Below are positions 10,280 through 21,170 of a stretch of 24,106 nucleotides of DNA, piece after piece; the first letter of the stretch is position 1, and each line of letters begins with the position of its first letter. The stretch is taken from contig MU400907.1 of assembly GCA_022578965.1 (NCBI GenBank), positions 1 to 24,106 of the forward strand, given 5' to 3'. Below the pieces are notes generated by a model. That model ran no database searches, was not told the origin of the DNA, and worked only from the letters and a program-made list of their open reading frames with translations. The position numbers were made by a program, and so were the translations under genes. The DNA comes from Xylaria sp. FL1777. Lineage: Eukaryota > Ascomycota > Sordariomycetes > Xylariales > Xylariaceae.

Positions 10280-11130
10280 TAAGCTTTTTATTTATTAAGT
10301 TTTTTAGTTTTTAGCTTTTTAAACTTCTGTTTTTAAGCAAAAAATATAGCTTTTCTTTTTTGCAATAGTTTACTTAGTTTTATATAATATAGTATAAAAT
10401 TACGGAAAAAACCAAACGTTTTAATATATATTTTAAAAGCTTTTAGCTAATTAAAAAAAGCTAAATCGCAAAACGCTATAATATAACTTTTTATATTTGC
10501 TAGTTTAAATGTATTAATGCAGAATTTTAACAAGTTTATTAATAAGTACTTAATAAAAAACTTCGTAAAAAACATAATAATATTCTTTTCTTAAAAAAAG
10601 CTAAAAATAGTTCTTAAGTGTTCTTTGTGCTGCTTTATTATGTTTAAAAATATTACAATATTATTTATAAAAGCTTTATAAAAGTTATATAAACAAAACA
10701 GTTTGTTTATAAACTATTAAATATATGCAAAACTATTATAAAAACTTATTATTGCTACTTAATATTATTTAATACTTTAAAAACTTATTATAGTAAATTT
10801 ATTTCTATAGTTTAAATATATTAAAAACTAATGGAAAAATGCTATAATGTTAACTATGGTTATAAAATGCTTACTTTATAAAAATGCAATAATTTTAGCT
10901 TGCAAAAGCAAAAAATAGTTATTAAGTACTGCTACTTTATTAATATTTTTTATATTTATTATAACTTGTTTTTTTTATTTTATTGCTTTTTATTTAGCTA
11001 TTTTATTAAAAACGTTTTACTAAGCAATAAAAACTAAATAAGCAAAAAAAGTTAAATTATTAACTTATTTTATTTTTTTTTAGTTATATAATCTATTATA
11101 ATATTTATTTAAAACATTTATGTTTTTTTA
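10280..11130 (-). pseudogene. Gypsy reverse transcriptase (element C)
   Basis: On minus, IIAFFH-FLIYLNYRNKFTI at about 10845-10785 matches the Gypsy 'l..gfhq..v...dr.KTaf' region. The active site at 10651-10672 reads FINNIVIF where YVDDIVIFS is expected; both catalytic Asp are Asn. KEHLRTIFSFF at about 10640-10600 matches 'eEHl.Hl..VF..L'. Further on, IKSYIIAFCDLAFFN-LKAF at about 10510-10440 and KTFGFFRNFILYYIKLSKLLQ at about 10430-10360 match the 'lr.fLGltg..R.fi..ya.ia.PL' connection. Stops fall at Gln/Trp sites. The RT is dead as it stands. Confidence 0.85.
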
Positions 11131-12480
11131 GCTTAAAAAGTATAACTAGCTGCTAAGTTTTATAGTTTAGTTTTATTATCTTTTTATTAAAGGAATTTTT
11201 ATTTGTTGGTTTTTTAGTATGTTTATTGTTTTTTTGTTTTTTTAAATATTAAAAAATTCTGCTATTTTTTTAACTTCCTTTGCAAAAAAAGCTTGCTTAA
11301 CATATATATATATATTTATGTTTGTTATAATTTTTAGCAAATCTTGTAGTTTTTTAATGCTTAGCGCTAATTATACATTAGGAATTTTAAGTTAAAAGTT
11401 CTTTAAAATAAGTATAGAACTAATATAATTTGTTTTATTTGCTTTATTAATTATTGCTTTTATTTAGTTAATAAAAAGTGTTTTTAAAGCAAATATAGCT
11501 AAATGTTTAATTGTTAAGTTAGCAATTTTTTTTAGCGTAAATATATCTTTAAATAAAATTAACTTTATAGTTATTATAGTAATTAAAAATATTACGTTAA
11601 ACTTACTATTTATATTTACTATTATAGTTATATAATTAAAAGGTTTAAGGTTTTTTGCTAATTTTAGCTTTTTAAATATAGCACTATATAATAGCTTATA
11701 TATTACGTTAATAGTTGTTTAGCTACTTTGTAATATTGCATTAATAATGCTATTACTAAAAGTTGCTTAGCTTATACTTTTTATAAAACTTATTGTTATT
11801 ATAGCAGTAAATATTACTATTTTTAATATGCTTTTAAATAAAACGTTAAAGTAGTTAATATATTTATTTTTGCGTATTAACCTAAGTTTTATACTTTTTG
11901 CAATTATTATATGCTTGCTTAATACATTTTTTAAAAGTACTGCTTTTAATGTTTTAGCATTAAATAAAGTATTTATAGCAGCTAGTATAAACTCTTTAAA
12001 TATAAAACAAAAGTTATAGTTAATAAATAAAGCTTTATAGTTTATTGCTATATAAATAAACTTTTTGTTTTTAAGGTTTATTTTTTTTTTGTTTATTACT
12101 TATTATATATATTTATACTTGCAAGTAATAGCTTTAAACTTTATTTAAAAGTTCTTTAACGCTAAAAATATTATAAAGCTTATATTAAAGTTAATGTTTG
12201 CTTTATATAAAACAAAGAAATTATTGCTTAATAAAGCATTAATAGCAAAGTTTTTAATTATTTACGCTTTTTTCTTAAATTTTTAAATAGCTAGTTTATT
12301 TTTTTTGTTTACTTTTTTGCAAAAAAACTTAAACTTAGCTTATTAAGTACATTTTACTTTTTTAGCCCTAAGTTTTTTAATGTTATAAATACGGTTTTTA
12401 ATTTTATGTTTTAACTTATTAAAAAAATCTTTAAATATATATATTGTATTACTTAAGCTAACAGCTTACTAGTTATGCCA
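11130..12480 (-). pseudogene. Element C, stop-poor unidentified coding region upstream of RT
   Basis: On minus, one frame is free of stops for about 110 codons at 12099-11770, then runs to about 11230 with only occasional stops. It reads for example FKEFILAAINTLFNAK, LLKNVLSKHIIIAKSI and IANLTIKHLAIFALKTLF. Another stretch near 12440-12330 reads IYIFKDFFNKLKHKIKNRIY, which resembles retrotransposon Gag helices. The expected products are the end of Gag, protease and the RT leader, but I cannot point to a D-S/T-G protease site or zinc knuckle, so the function is inferred from position. The low stop density relative to neighbours suggests few original Gln/Trp codons. Confidence 0.45.
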
Positions 12481-13950
12481 GTTTTTATTTTTTATATGTA
12501 TAGATAAAAACTATGCTTATAGGTTAAAAGCAAGCTATAAGCGGCTTACTTTTTTTTTAATAGCTAGGTAAAAACATTTTATATTTACTTCTAGGTTGCA
12601 TTAGTTTTGCTACGATTTTATTAAGTGCTTTGCTTTTTATTTTTTTGCTTTTAGGTTGTTTGCTTACTTGTATTATGCTATTAATTAAGTGTGTGCACTT
12701 TTACGTAGTTATTTCGTAGTTTTTTTTTTTTTGTATTTTTTTTAGCTTGTAGTTTGCTTGCTTTAGTATTACTGCTTGTTTTGTGTTATTTGCAGTAGTT
12801 TTTTTAGTTTTAATATTTATTTAGCTAAGTATGCTGCTTTTTTTTTTTAGTTTTTTTTTAAACTTTTTTTTATTATATTGCTAGTGCATTATAGTTTGCT
12901 TGCTTTAATATTACTGCTAGTTTTTTATTGCACTAGTTTTTTTATAATTAAGTTATAACTAAGTTATAAATAAAGTTAATTGCTTATTATTTTTTAGTTT
13001 GCTTTTTGCATATTTATTTTTTAAGCTGCTTTTATGCTTTTTATAATAAGCTTACTAAATAAGCATAGCTTATAAATAGCTTATACATTAAGTAATATAA
13101 AATAATAATAAGTAATAAATTATTTTACTTAGTTACTTATGCTAATTTTTTTTTTTTTAATTATTAATTTTATTACTTTTATTATTACTATTATTATATG
13201 TTTAACTTATGCTTGCTTTAATATATTAAAATACTTAGTTTATAATATAATTAGTTATTAATATATTATAATTATATAAAAATTTATTTTGTTATAGCTG
13301 CTATGCTTTTTATAGTACATATTTATAACTAGCTTAGCTTAAATATATATATTAATTAATATTAAGCTTATATATTTAAAGTTATAAGTTATTTTACTGC
13401 AGTTTTTACTAGTTATTTAATTTATAGTATTAAATAAAATAGCTAATAGCTTGCTATTATATAGTTTAAGCTTTTATAACTGCTTATTATTATGTTTTTT
13501 TGCTATAATGCTACTTTTCGAAATAAAAATAAATGCTTTAATATTTTGCGCTAAAGTATTACTAATAGCTTTAAAATTTATATTTATTAAGCATGCTAAA
13601 ATGCTTAAGCTATACTACTACTATATTACTTATATTATAGTAGTATATTATATACTTTTTATTGCTGTTTTTTTTATGCTAACTATATAAAAATATTAAT
13701 AACTTTTATGTTTGCAATATTATTAGCAAGTTTGCTAAATGCTTATAATACAAAAAAAGTAAAGTAAGCACTAAAAGTAGCAGTTATAGTTCTATAAGTA
13801 CTTTTAACTATATTAATATTTATACGTTTTTAAGCTTTATTTTATGCTTATTTTAACTATTAAAGTTCTTTTAATTTTAAGTGCTACTAATAATTTTTTA
13901 GCTTAAAAAAGTTAATAAAGAACTTTAATTGTTTATTAAAGCTTATATAG
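12480..13950. other. Unassigned region, probably degenerate element sequence
   Basis: T-rich plus strand. The part at 12480-12740 keeps a little more G/C (GTGTGTGCACTTTTACG, AAGCGGCTTAC) and on minus reads a basic piece (SKQPKSKKIKSK at about 12680-12645) that may belong to the C polyprotein. From 12740 to 13950 I recognise nothing: T-runs, short AT repeats and one inverted repeat (13859-13929). The plus frame at 13451-13690 is hydrophobic, lacks any family resemblance and is treated as chance. Confidence 0.4.
13859..13929. repeat. Inverted repeat, 13-bp perfect arms, 45-bp spacer
   Basis: ATTAAAGTTCTTT at 13859-13871 is the exact reverse complement of AAAGAACTTTAAT at 13917-13929. It could be a terminator-like stem, the remains of a small inverted-repeat element, or chance in AT-rich DNA. 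No target-site duplication was recognised. Confidence 0.6.
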
Positions 13951-14900
13951 CTACGTACTATTTTTGTACTAATAAAAATATTTAAGCTACGCTTATAGCT
14001 AATATACAACTTTAAGTTATAATTAAAAAGGCAAAAAAAGCTGCAGCAAGTAAAAAAGCTAAAAGTTTTATATAAATAAGCTAGTTAAAAGATATTTATA
14101 TAACTTTTAAAAGTTAGCATTATTATATATTTAGTAGCTAGAAGTTTTAATAAAATTTCAGTGTTTAATGCTTAATAAAATTGCTTAATTGCTTTGTTTT
14201 TTTATAATGTGTGCTTTTTAACTTCTATAGTTCTATGTTCGTAATTTTGTATTGCTGTTCCTAGTACTTTATCGTGTCGTGCTTTACTTTAGAATTTATA
14301 AATCTTTAAATATATATAAATTCTTTGCTTTTAGGTTATTATATACGCTTATTATTTTTTTGCTTAAAGAATTTATTATATTAAAACGTAAGTAAGTATA
14401 GCGTAAATACTTCGCGTTTTTTTTTATATTATAATTAGGAGCTTTTTTTACTTTAGCTTTTTAAAAGGTTTTTTAAGCGCAAAGTTTTTTAGTTTATTTT
14501 TAAAGCTTCTTAAGTTTTTAAAGTTTCTTAGGTTTTTTGTTTAATTGCTTAACTTTTTTTTGTATTGCTAACTAATAATAACTAAAGTGTTTAAACAGTT
14601 AGTTGTGTAATATTAATAACTTGTTGCAATATTTGCAGGTTTTTTTATTAAAGTTAAAAAAAAAGCGTATTAAAAAAAAGTTTAGTATTATAAGCTTTTT
14701 AAGCTTTACTATTAGCTTATATTTATAAAAGTAAGCTTTTTTATTATTTAAAAACTTAAATTTAGCATAATATTAATAGCAAGTTAATTTTAAATTAAGC
14801 TATTATAAAGTTTTTGCTATGTAATAAAACTGCTTATTTTTTAATAAATAGTAATTAATAAACTAACCTTTTTTATTTTTAGTTATAAAATATACTTTTA
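13950..14900 (-). pseudogene. Unidentified degenerate coding region (C-terminal side of D)
   Basis: On minus the region around 14230-14310 reads stop-free as KARHDKVLGTAIQNYEH followed by RTIEVKKHTL, and keeps unusual G/C (GTTCCTAGTACTTTATCGTG on plus). Upstream it is basic, for example KNFALKKPFKKLK at about 14500-14455. It may continue the D gene after its low-complexity segment. No domain is recognised. The rest is interrupted by stops and AT runs. Confidence 0.35.
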
Positions 14901-16620
14901 ATTAATTGTTTTTCTTATTGCAGTTATTACGTTTATTGTTATATGTTTTATTTAAGTTATGCTTATTTAAGCTGCGCTAGTAAAAATTACATAAATAATT
15001 TTTATTTTGGTTTTTGCTTTAGTTACTTTATTTGTTTTAGCTTTTATTATAATAATAAAAGCAGTTTAATAACTTATTTTTACTGCTTTTGCTTTAATTT
15101 TAATTATAATTATAGTTGTAATTATAGTTATAATTATAGTTTTAATTGTAATCCTATTAATAAATATAGTTATAGTAGTAATTTCTGTTTTATTTAAAGC
15201 GTTAGTTGTTATTTTATTTTCTGCTGCAATAATAGTTAAATAAACAATTTTAAAACTTATTTTTATAATAACTACGTTTATTCTTATATTTTTTTTGCAA
15301 GCTTTAAAATATTAAACGTTTTTGTTTAAATAATATAGTAAATCAAATATAAAAAGCATTAAAATGCACTTTTTTTGCCTTTTTGCTAAAGACTTTTTTA
15401 GCTAAGTTTTATAAGTTATTTTTAGCTTTATATATTTTTTTTATGTATTGCTTTAAAGTATAACAACTATATAATAGTTTTAAAAACTGCTTAATTTTTA
15501 ATTTTATACTATTATAAATTTAAAACATAACGTTTTTTTAGTTAACGTTTTTAGCTTTAAGTACGCTTATAGCTTTTATATACTAAAATTTTTTTTGCAT
15601 AAACTATAAAAAAGCGTACTTATTATAATAAATATAAGCTAAAGTAAGTTTTCTTTTTTTAAACCTTTTAGTTGCAATATTAGTATTTATAGCAAATCGT
15701 TTTGTTATTTTTTTTATAATGCCTTTAAGTTTTTTAGCATACATTTTAGTTTTTTTAGTTAGTATAATTTTATTGTTTTATTATAAAAAAGCTAATTTTA
15801 TAAATAAAGTTAAAAACATTATTATAATTTGTTTTTTGTTTGCGTAGCTTATTTTTAAGTTCGTTTTAAAAAAATTAAGCTAGTTAAAAAAAAAGTAAAC
15901 GTTTATAAAAATTACGTTCTTGCTTTCTATAATAACGCTAAAATTATTAAGGTTATTATACTTAAAATTAAAGGTTTTTATTTTTTTGCGCTTTAGCTTA
16001 ATATTATCTATTAAAGTTATGCTTTAAATAATTGCTATATTTAAAGTATTGTTTTATTAATTAATAAAAAGCAAGCTAAAAATACTGCTATTATTATTAA
16101 AGCTACTAAAGCTAAAGCTATTAAAGTTATATAAGTTATTATTATAACGTTTTTTTTTATATTAAGTATTTTTTTGTTTAAAAAGCTTAAAAAGCTTAAA
16201 AAGTTTAAGTAGTTAAAATAATTAAAAGTTAAATAAAAAAAGTAAAAGCTATATAATTTCTATGGTTTCTTAAAAGTAGTTTAAGTTTTAATTGCTTAAG
16301 TTATTTTTATTAAATAGCAGCAGTTTTTTTAAAGATTTTGTAACTTCTTTAAACTGCTTTTTATAGTTAGCAGTTATTTCAATTTACTGTTTTAATAAAT
16401 ATATAATGCTACTTAATTATTTGTTTACTTTAATAAACTTATTATTAACTTTAATAAATGCTATTTTATATTTTTTGCTTTTTAAATGCAAATATTTTAT
16501 TGTTTTATTATTAAGTTTAATTTTTTTAAATGCAGTGTTATTTAGTTTTATTATAGCTAAGTTTTTTTTTAGTAATTTTACTTAAAACTTAAACTAAGTA
16601 ATTAGCTTTAAAAGTAATAA
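14900..16620 (-). pseudogene. Gag-like degenerate gene D with low-complexity segment
   Basis: On minus one frame can be followed from about 16020 to 15100 with few stops. It reads TLIDNIKLKRKKIKTFNF, then MYAKKLKGIIKKITKRFAI, then FLKLLYSCYTLKQYIKKIYKA and KKVHFNAFYI, looking like an originally Glu/Lys-rich helical protein. It then enters an Asn-Tyr dipeptide run (15101-15152) that was probably His/Asp/Asn- or Arg-rich before mutation. A helical N-terminal part followed by a biased segment fits a retrotransposon Gag, and its position and strand upstream of Gypsy Pol C suggest D could be the Gag of C. The 2.4 kb between D and C is unexplained. No zinc knuckle was found. The plus frame at 14943-15197 is its antisense. 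Confidence 0.4.
15101..15152. repeat. Short-period AATTATAGTTAT-type repeat
   Basis: A run of TTATAA/TTATAG hexamers repeats about eight times at 15101-15152, inside gene D. On minus it yields alternating Asn and Tyr codons. It looks like a coding microsatellite altered by transitions. Confidence 0.8.
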
Positions 16621-16692
16621 AGCAAACTAAAATAAGTTTAGTTTATTGCTTTAGCTAGCTATAATATATTATAATAATGCAAAATAAATAGC

Positions 16693-16713
16693 AAAAAAAA
16701 AAAAAAAAAAAAA
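16693..16713. repeat. A21 homopolymer tract at D/E junction
   Basis: There are 21 consecutive A on plus, preceded by GC. It lies between the minus-strand D region and the plus-strand E region. A poly-A tail of a plus-strand non-LTR element is possible, but the sequence to its left reads as minus-strand coding, so I see no such element. Confidence 0.9.
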
Positions 16714-16714
16714 G

Positions 16715-18180
16715 TATATGTTTTTACGCTATTAATTAACTAAAAAGTAATCTATAATATTTATTATGCAGAATATAAAAATGTATTGCAAAGCTTACTT
16801 AACTTTGTAAGTTTACGCTTTACTTAATTAACTAATAAACTTACTTGTTTGTACTTTTAAATAATAAGCTAACTAAAGTTTACACTTATGTTTAATTAGC
16901 TAATAAATAAAGTATATTTACGTTAGTTTAATATAATTAATAAGCAAGTATTTTAAACTTAGCAAAAAGTGTTATATACTAAAGCATAAATGTAAATAAA
17001 GTATAAAGTTTTAACTAAAGTTAAAGTAGTAATTTTTATAAAGAAAATCAATGGTCTTTATAAAAAAAGTAAACTGTTTTTATAAAAAAAGCTATTTTAG
17101 TTTAATTTAGTTTTTATAAATAAAACGTAAATAAAAGCACTATTTTAATAGGTGTTTTTAAAAGTATAAGTAAAAAAAGTATATATTAAGATAATATAAA
17201 AAAAAAAAAGGTTATAACTTTTAGTTTGCAGAATAATTTTATTTATGTGTATAAGTAGCTTTATTAAGTTAAATAGCCCTTATTATGCTAGTTTAAAGCA
17301 ATATATAGCCTTATAAGCAAGCTACGCACTAGCTTTATAAAATAAGCCAAATTATTAATACACTTTTATAGGGTTATATTAAGCATATTTTTATTATAAA
17401 TAACGCTAAAAATAAAAATAATGCTAATAAAATAAAGCAATGCTTTATTAATTGTTTTAAAAATAATATAATTAATAAAAAACTTGCTAAAATTTTTAAT
17501 ATTACTTAAAGTAGCTTTGTTTTATTAATTAAAACAAATAAAAGCTAAAAAAACCTTAATAAAAAGCAAAAGCTAAAAAATAATTATAATAATTATTATA
17601 ATTTTTTTTTAGCTAAACTAGCTAATAGCTATAAATTTACTGTTTTTTAAAACTATAGCTATATTAATTGCTATATTTTATAATTTTTAATATTTAAGCT
17701 AGCATTATATTAATTATAAAAATAAAGCATAATATATAGCATTAATAAAACAAAACTTTAAATAATTAAAAATTGCAAAATAATAGCAAATTTTATAATT
17801 ACTAGCAATATATTAAAAGCGTAAATATTAATAGTAAATATAATACTAAATTATATTTTTTTAAGTAATATAACTATTAAAAAACGGATTTTTTATAAAT
17901 AAGAAAGCATTTTTGCTGTTTTAAATAATTATAAAATTATTATATTATTTAAGTTTAAAAAAAACTTTTTAATATAATTAATAAAGCATTTATTTGTTAG
18001 TATAGCTAGCAAAAAATGCTATATTATAACTATTAAATAATATAAAAATACCTTAAAAAAAGTATAAATTATTAAATATTAAAACTATTATATAAAAAAT
18101 TTCTTTAAATTATTTAATTATTTTAAGCAAAAAACTAATATTATTATTAAAATAAAGCATTATATTAATATAAATAATAG
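16715..18180 (+). pseudogene. Element E, Gag/protease-side region, unidentified
   Basis: This is plus-strand degenerate coding sequence before the RT. A readable piece at about 17262-17340 (SFIKLNS-YYA-LKQYIAL-ASYALAL, with small uncertainties) and the following Lys/Asn-rich text could be Gag. From 17400 to 18180 it is heavily interrupted and I recognise no motif. The position upstream of Gypsy RT is the only support for calling it Gag/protease. Confidence 0.35.
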
Positions 18181-19235
18181 TTTGCTAATTAAACTACTAT
18201 TATAAAAATATAACCTAGCGCAAAAAAAAATGCTACGTAAGTTTATAAAAGCATATAAAAATATTTATATTAAAAAAAGCATAAAGCTATAAAGTTTGCT
18301 AGCACTATTAACTTTAAAAAAAGCGCTAAATATAATTATTAAGCTTAATAAAAATAATAAATTAATAATATAACATTTTTATTATAATTATTGCAAAATT
18401 AATAAAAAAACAAAAAAGCAAGCTTATTTATTACTTAATATAACAAACTAAATATAATAAGCTATAAAATATTAATAGTATACTTTTATTAACTTAAAAA
18501 ATAAATTTTAGTATATTGTTATATATAAACTATATTACAAAAAAATACCGTTTATTATATTATTTAAGCTATATAAATAAATAATAATGCTTTTTAAACT
18601 TTATAATGCTTTAATAATATTTTAAGTACTAATATAAAAAATAATTAAACTTTTTTATAAATAGTTTGCTAACTTATTTAATAATATTTATATTTAAGCT
18701 AAAACAAAAAAATAGCTATATAAACATTATTACTTGTTATTTATATAATTAGTTAAGTATAGTATAATAGTTAATATATTAAAAATATTGCTTTTTATAA
18801 ATTTTAGTATTTTTTTTAGTTTTAATGTTTTTTATAATAATATTAAAGCAAATTTAACAAAAGTTATAGCAATATAAAAGCAGCTTATATTTAAAATTAC
18901 TATAAAAATAAAAGCATTTATAAATGCTATAAACTATTTTAAGCATTTTATTAAAAACTACTTATTAATTACTATATTATTAATTATATTAACAAAAAAA
19001 CCTAAAAACTAAAAAGTAAAATTAAGCATAAAAACTAAAAATATATAGCAAAAAATCCATAAAGCTATTATTATTATACTAATTATTTAAGCTTTTAATT
19101 AAAAGCTTTTATTTATAATAAATATTAATTTAAGTATATATTATATTAAAGCATATTTAATATAGCTGCATTTTTATAATACAATTATATTTTTGCATTT
19201 AATAATATATTTTTTAAAAAAGCTTAAAATATACT
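18180..19235 (+). pseudogene. Gypsy reverse transcriptase and RNase H start (element E)
   Basis: The entry reads MLRKFIKAYKNIYIKKSIK near 18229 and IIIKLNKNNKLI-HFYYNYCKIN to about 18400, matching 'K....R...DYR.iN'. YTFINLKNKF-YIVIYKLY--KIPF at about 18480-18555 matches 'ftklDL..gyhqi.i...d..KTaF'. LFKLYNALIIFQ-like text at about 18590-18625 matches 'PFGL.NAPatFQ', with its Gln now a stop. The active site at 18677-18694 reads FNNIYI for 'yiDDI.iyS': dead. KSIYKCYKLF-AFIKNY-like text at about 18910-18970, in shifting frames, matches the connection 'lr.FlG..nYyRrFI..fs', followed by LTKKPKN-like text at about 18990. Reading stops at about 19235. Confidence 0.75.
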
Positions 19236-19345
19236 AATTATATAGAGGGGCTTTTTCTGCTTTTTTTTGCGACTAGCTAGATTTACGAAAACACCCGTGC
19301 GGCCTTAAAAACTAGACTTACGGAGATCTGCTATATATAAAACAA
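19236..19345. promoter_or_regulatory. GC-richer island with TATA box, possible LTR or promoter
   Basis: This block has AGAGGGGCTTTTTCTGC, TTGCGACTAGCTAGATTTACG, ACACCCGTGCGGCC and TTACGGAGATCTGC, contexts almost absent from the sequence on either side. It ends with CTATATATAAAACAAGCC at 19331-19348, a good TATA element followed by a plausible start region, as in fungal LTRs. It marks the point where Gypsy E is cut off and region F begins. No second copy is found in the window, so an LTR call stays tentative. Confidence 0.5.
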
Positions 19346-19399
19346 GCCTGTACAAATAACAGCTAAAAAGAAATAAAAGTAAAAATAAAAAAAGCAAAA

Positions 19400-21170
19400 A
19401 ACTATAACGCAACTTTTTTAATGTAGAACTAGCTGCAACTAACTAATAATGCAAACTTAAACTAGCAGCAGCTAGCAATAAGCTTAATATTAAATTTGCA
19501 GTGCTATATAAATAAATTAAATAAAGCAATAGTAAACATTAAAATTTTTTTTAAAAAAAACTTAAATAAGCAAATTATTTGTAGCGCTTGCTAAGTTATT
19601 AAAAAGCTATTAAAAGCGTACTACTTTTAACAAATAAACAAGTAATTATAAATAAATAGCAGTAATAAAAGTAGCAAACATATTGTTTAAAACCTATTAT
19701 AAGCGTTATTAATAAAGCAAAAAAAGCTTATTATAAAAGTAAAATTGCTATACATGCAAATTTAGCAATTTGAAAATTACATAAGCAAATAAACTAAAGT
19801 TACTAACTTTTTTTATTAATAGCTTGCATTTTATGCAAACATACTATAAGTAAACAGCAGTAAAAAATTTTTATACGTTGCTTTATTAACTTATTTTAAA
19901 GCTGTTATAATAACGTACTTTAATTAAGCTATTATTATAACTTTTATTAGCTATAAAGCTAAAATAAAAACAAAATTAATTATAATATAAAAGTTTAATT
20001 AAGCAATAAAAGCAAACGTAGTTTAAGTAACATATAAACTACTAAATAACAATTAAAAAGTTATTTTTAATAAGCAAAAAATTTAAACCTAAATGCTAGC
20101 AAATATATTATAAGCTTACTAAACATTTAGCAAAAAATCAAAAGTGCACTTTTAATTATACTAGTTAATAGTTTTAAGCTTGCTAACTAAACAAATATTA
20201 AAAATAAAAAAAAAAAAAATACTAGCTTAACTTAAGCTAGCTAACTAAAAGCTAAAAATTAAAAAGCTGTTTTTTTTACTTTGTTTGCTATAGCATAAAC
20301 AAAAAACATGCTTAATATATATTAAAGTTATAACTACAAAAAATGTAAACATAACATATACTAATAAACTTTTTTAAAATTATTACTACTTTTAAATAGC
20401 TTTTTACTTTATAAATATAATAATAACTTAATGCTATAACTATTAAAAATAAAGCTATTAAGCTAGCATATATAAAAACAAGCAAAAATGCAGCTAATGC
20501 AAATTTTTAAAACATACTAAAAACAAAGCAAACTTATGCTTTATATAAACTAAAAAAAAAGCAGCTATATATTTTTTTTGTTAAAATAACTATTTAGCTT
20601 AAGCAGCAAAATGCTTAAAAGCTATTTAAGCGTATAAGCTAGCTAAAAACGCTTTTATTTATTGCTTTATGCAGTTTGTAATAAAGCTAATTTAAAGCTA
20701 ACTATGTACTATTGCTGCTATAAAAACGCTACATAAGCAAAAAGCTAATAATTTAGTAAGCAAAAATATTATTTGCTTAAAAAGTTACTTACTAAAAAAA
20801 ACTGCACTAGTAACTACGCAAAAAATAAAATTATAAACTATTACTAATATACTAAAACTTTAGAACTAGCTTAAAAAAAACCTGTTTAAAAACCATTAAT
20901 AAGCGGTTTAAGTAATAAAAAGCTACGCTTGCATAGTAAGCAAAAACGTAAGCAATAAAAACAGCAGTATTAAATAAAAATCAAGCAACGTAATTTCTAA
21001 ATAATAGCGCTTATATAGTTAGCTATAAAAAAAATATAAGTTATAATAGCAAACAGTTAGCAAAAATGTTTTTATTTAGCTTTAGTATAGTTTTTACTTA
21101 CGTATATAATTAAGTAGCTTTTAGTATAGCTTTTTAAAGCTGTTAAACCTAAATAATATAATATATATAC
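19400..21170 (+). pseudogene. Unidentified degenerate coding region F
   Basis: This A-rich plus strand keeps somewhat more G/C than E. In pieces it reads with few stops, for example KNYNATFLM near 19400, then KSVLLLTNKQVIINK at about 19613-19657, PIISVINKAKKAYYKSKIAIHANLAI at about 19691-19770 (given here with normal gaps ignored), and QATQFLNNSAYIVSYKKNIS at about 20982-21040. It follows a TATA-containing block and lies upstream of, and on the same strand as, the right copy of element A, so it could be Gag of that or another element. No motif supports a family. The left copy of A has no F-like sequence next to it. Confidence 0.4.

Larger units (their letters stand above)
9330..12480 (-). mobile_element. 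Ty3/Gypsy retrotransposon C, Pol region, truncated in integrase
   Basis: On minus, in order, there are an unidentified upstream part, reverse transcriptase, connection, RNase H and the very start of integrase. That is Gypsy order, and the sequence resembles the fungal Gypsy lineage whose RT is followed by an 'LRHLIPYYA'-type segment. The readable frame stops near 9330, just where the H2C2 zinc-binding part of integrase should begin; the neighbouring sequence belongs to Copia B. A full Gypsy would need about 1 kb more, so C is truncated, possibly by the insertion of B. The D region upstream (14900-16620) could be its Gag. Confidence 0.8.
16715..19235 (+). mobile_element. Ty3/Gypsy retrotransposon E, truncated in RNase H
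   Basis: This is an A-rich plus strand with a clear Gypsy reverse transcriptase at 18180-18830 and RNase H entry to about 19235. Its RT text differs from that of C, so it is a different Gypsy lineage. The reading ends abruptly at about 19235, where a GC-richer block begins, so the rest of RNase H and all of integrase are missing. The upstream boundary near the A21 tract is approximate, and no LTR was identified. Confidence 0.7.

Noticed and set aside
13451..13690. Plus-strand 79-codon frame resembling a membrane protein
   Set aside because: The hydrophobic appearance follows from T-richness; no start context, family or neighbour supports a gene.
14943..15197. Plus-strand 84-codon frame with Tyr/Asn/Cys/Ser repeats
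   Set aside because: It is the antisense of the short-period repeat in gene D; the repeat keeps stops out of several frames.
16693..16713. Poly-A tail of a non-LTR (LINE) element
   Set aside because: The sequence to the left reads as minus-strand coding, no LINE RT or endonuclease motif is seen, and a similar T21 tract lies within Gypsy coding sequence.
4201..19345. The islands at 4201-4305 and 19236-19345 as terminal inverted repeats of one large element
   Set aside because: Both contain GGCC and a TTACGA/TTCGTAA-like piece, but I could not align them over more than a few bases in either orientation.
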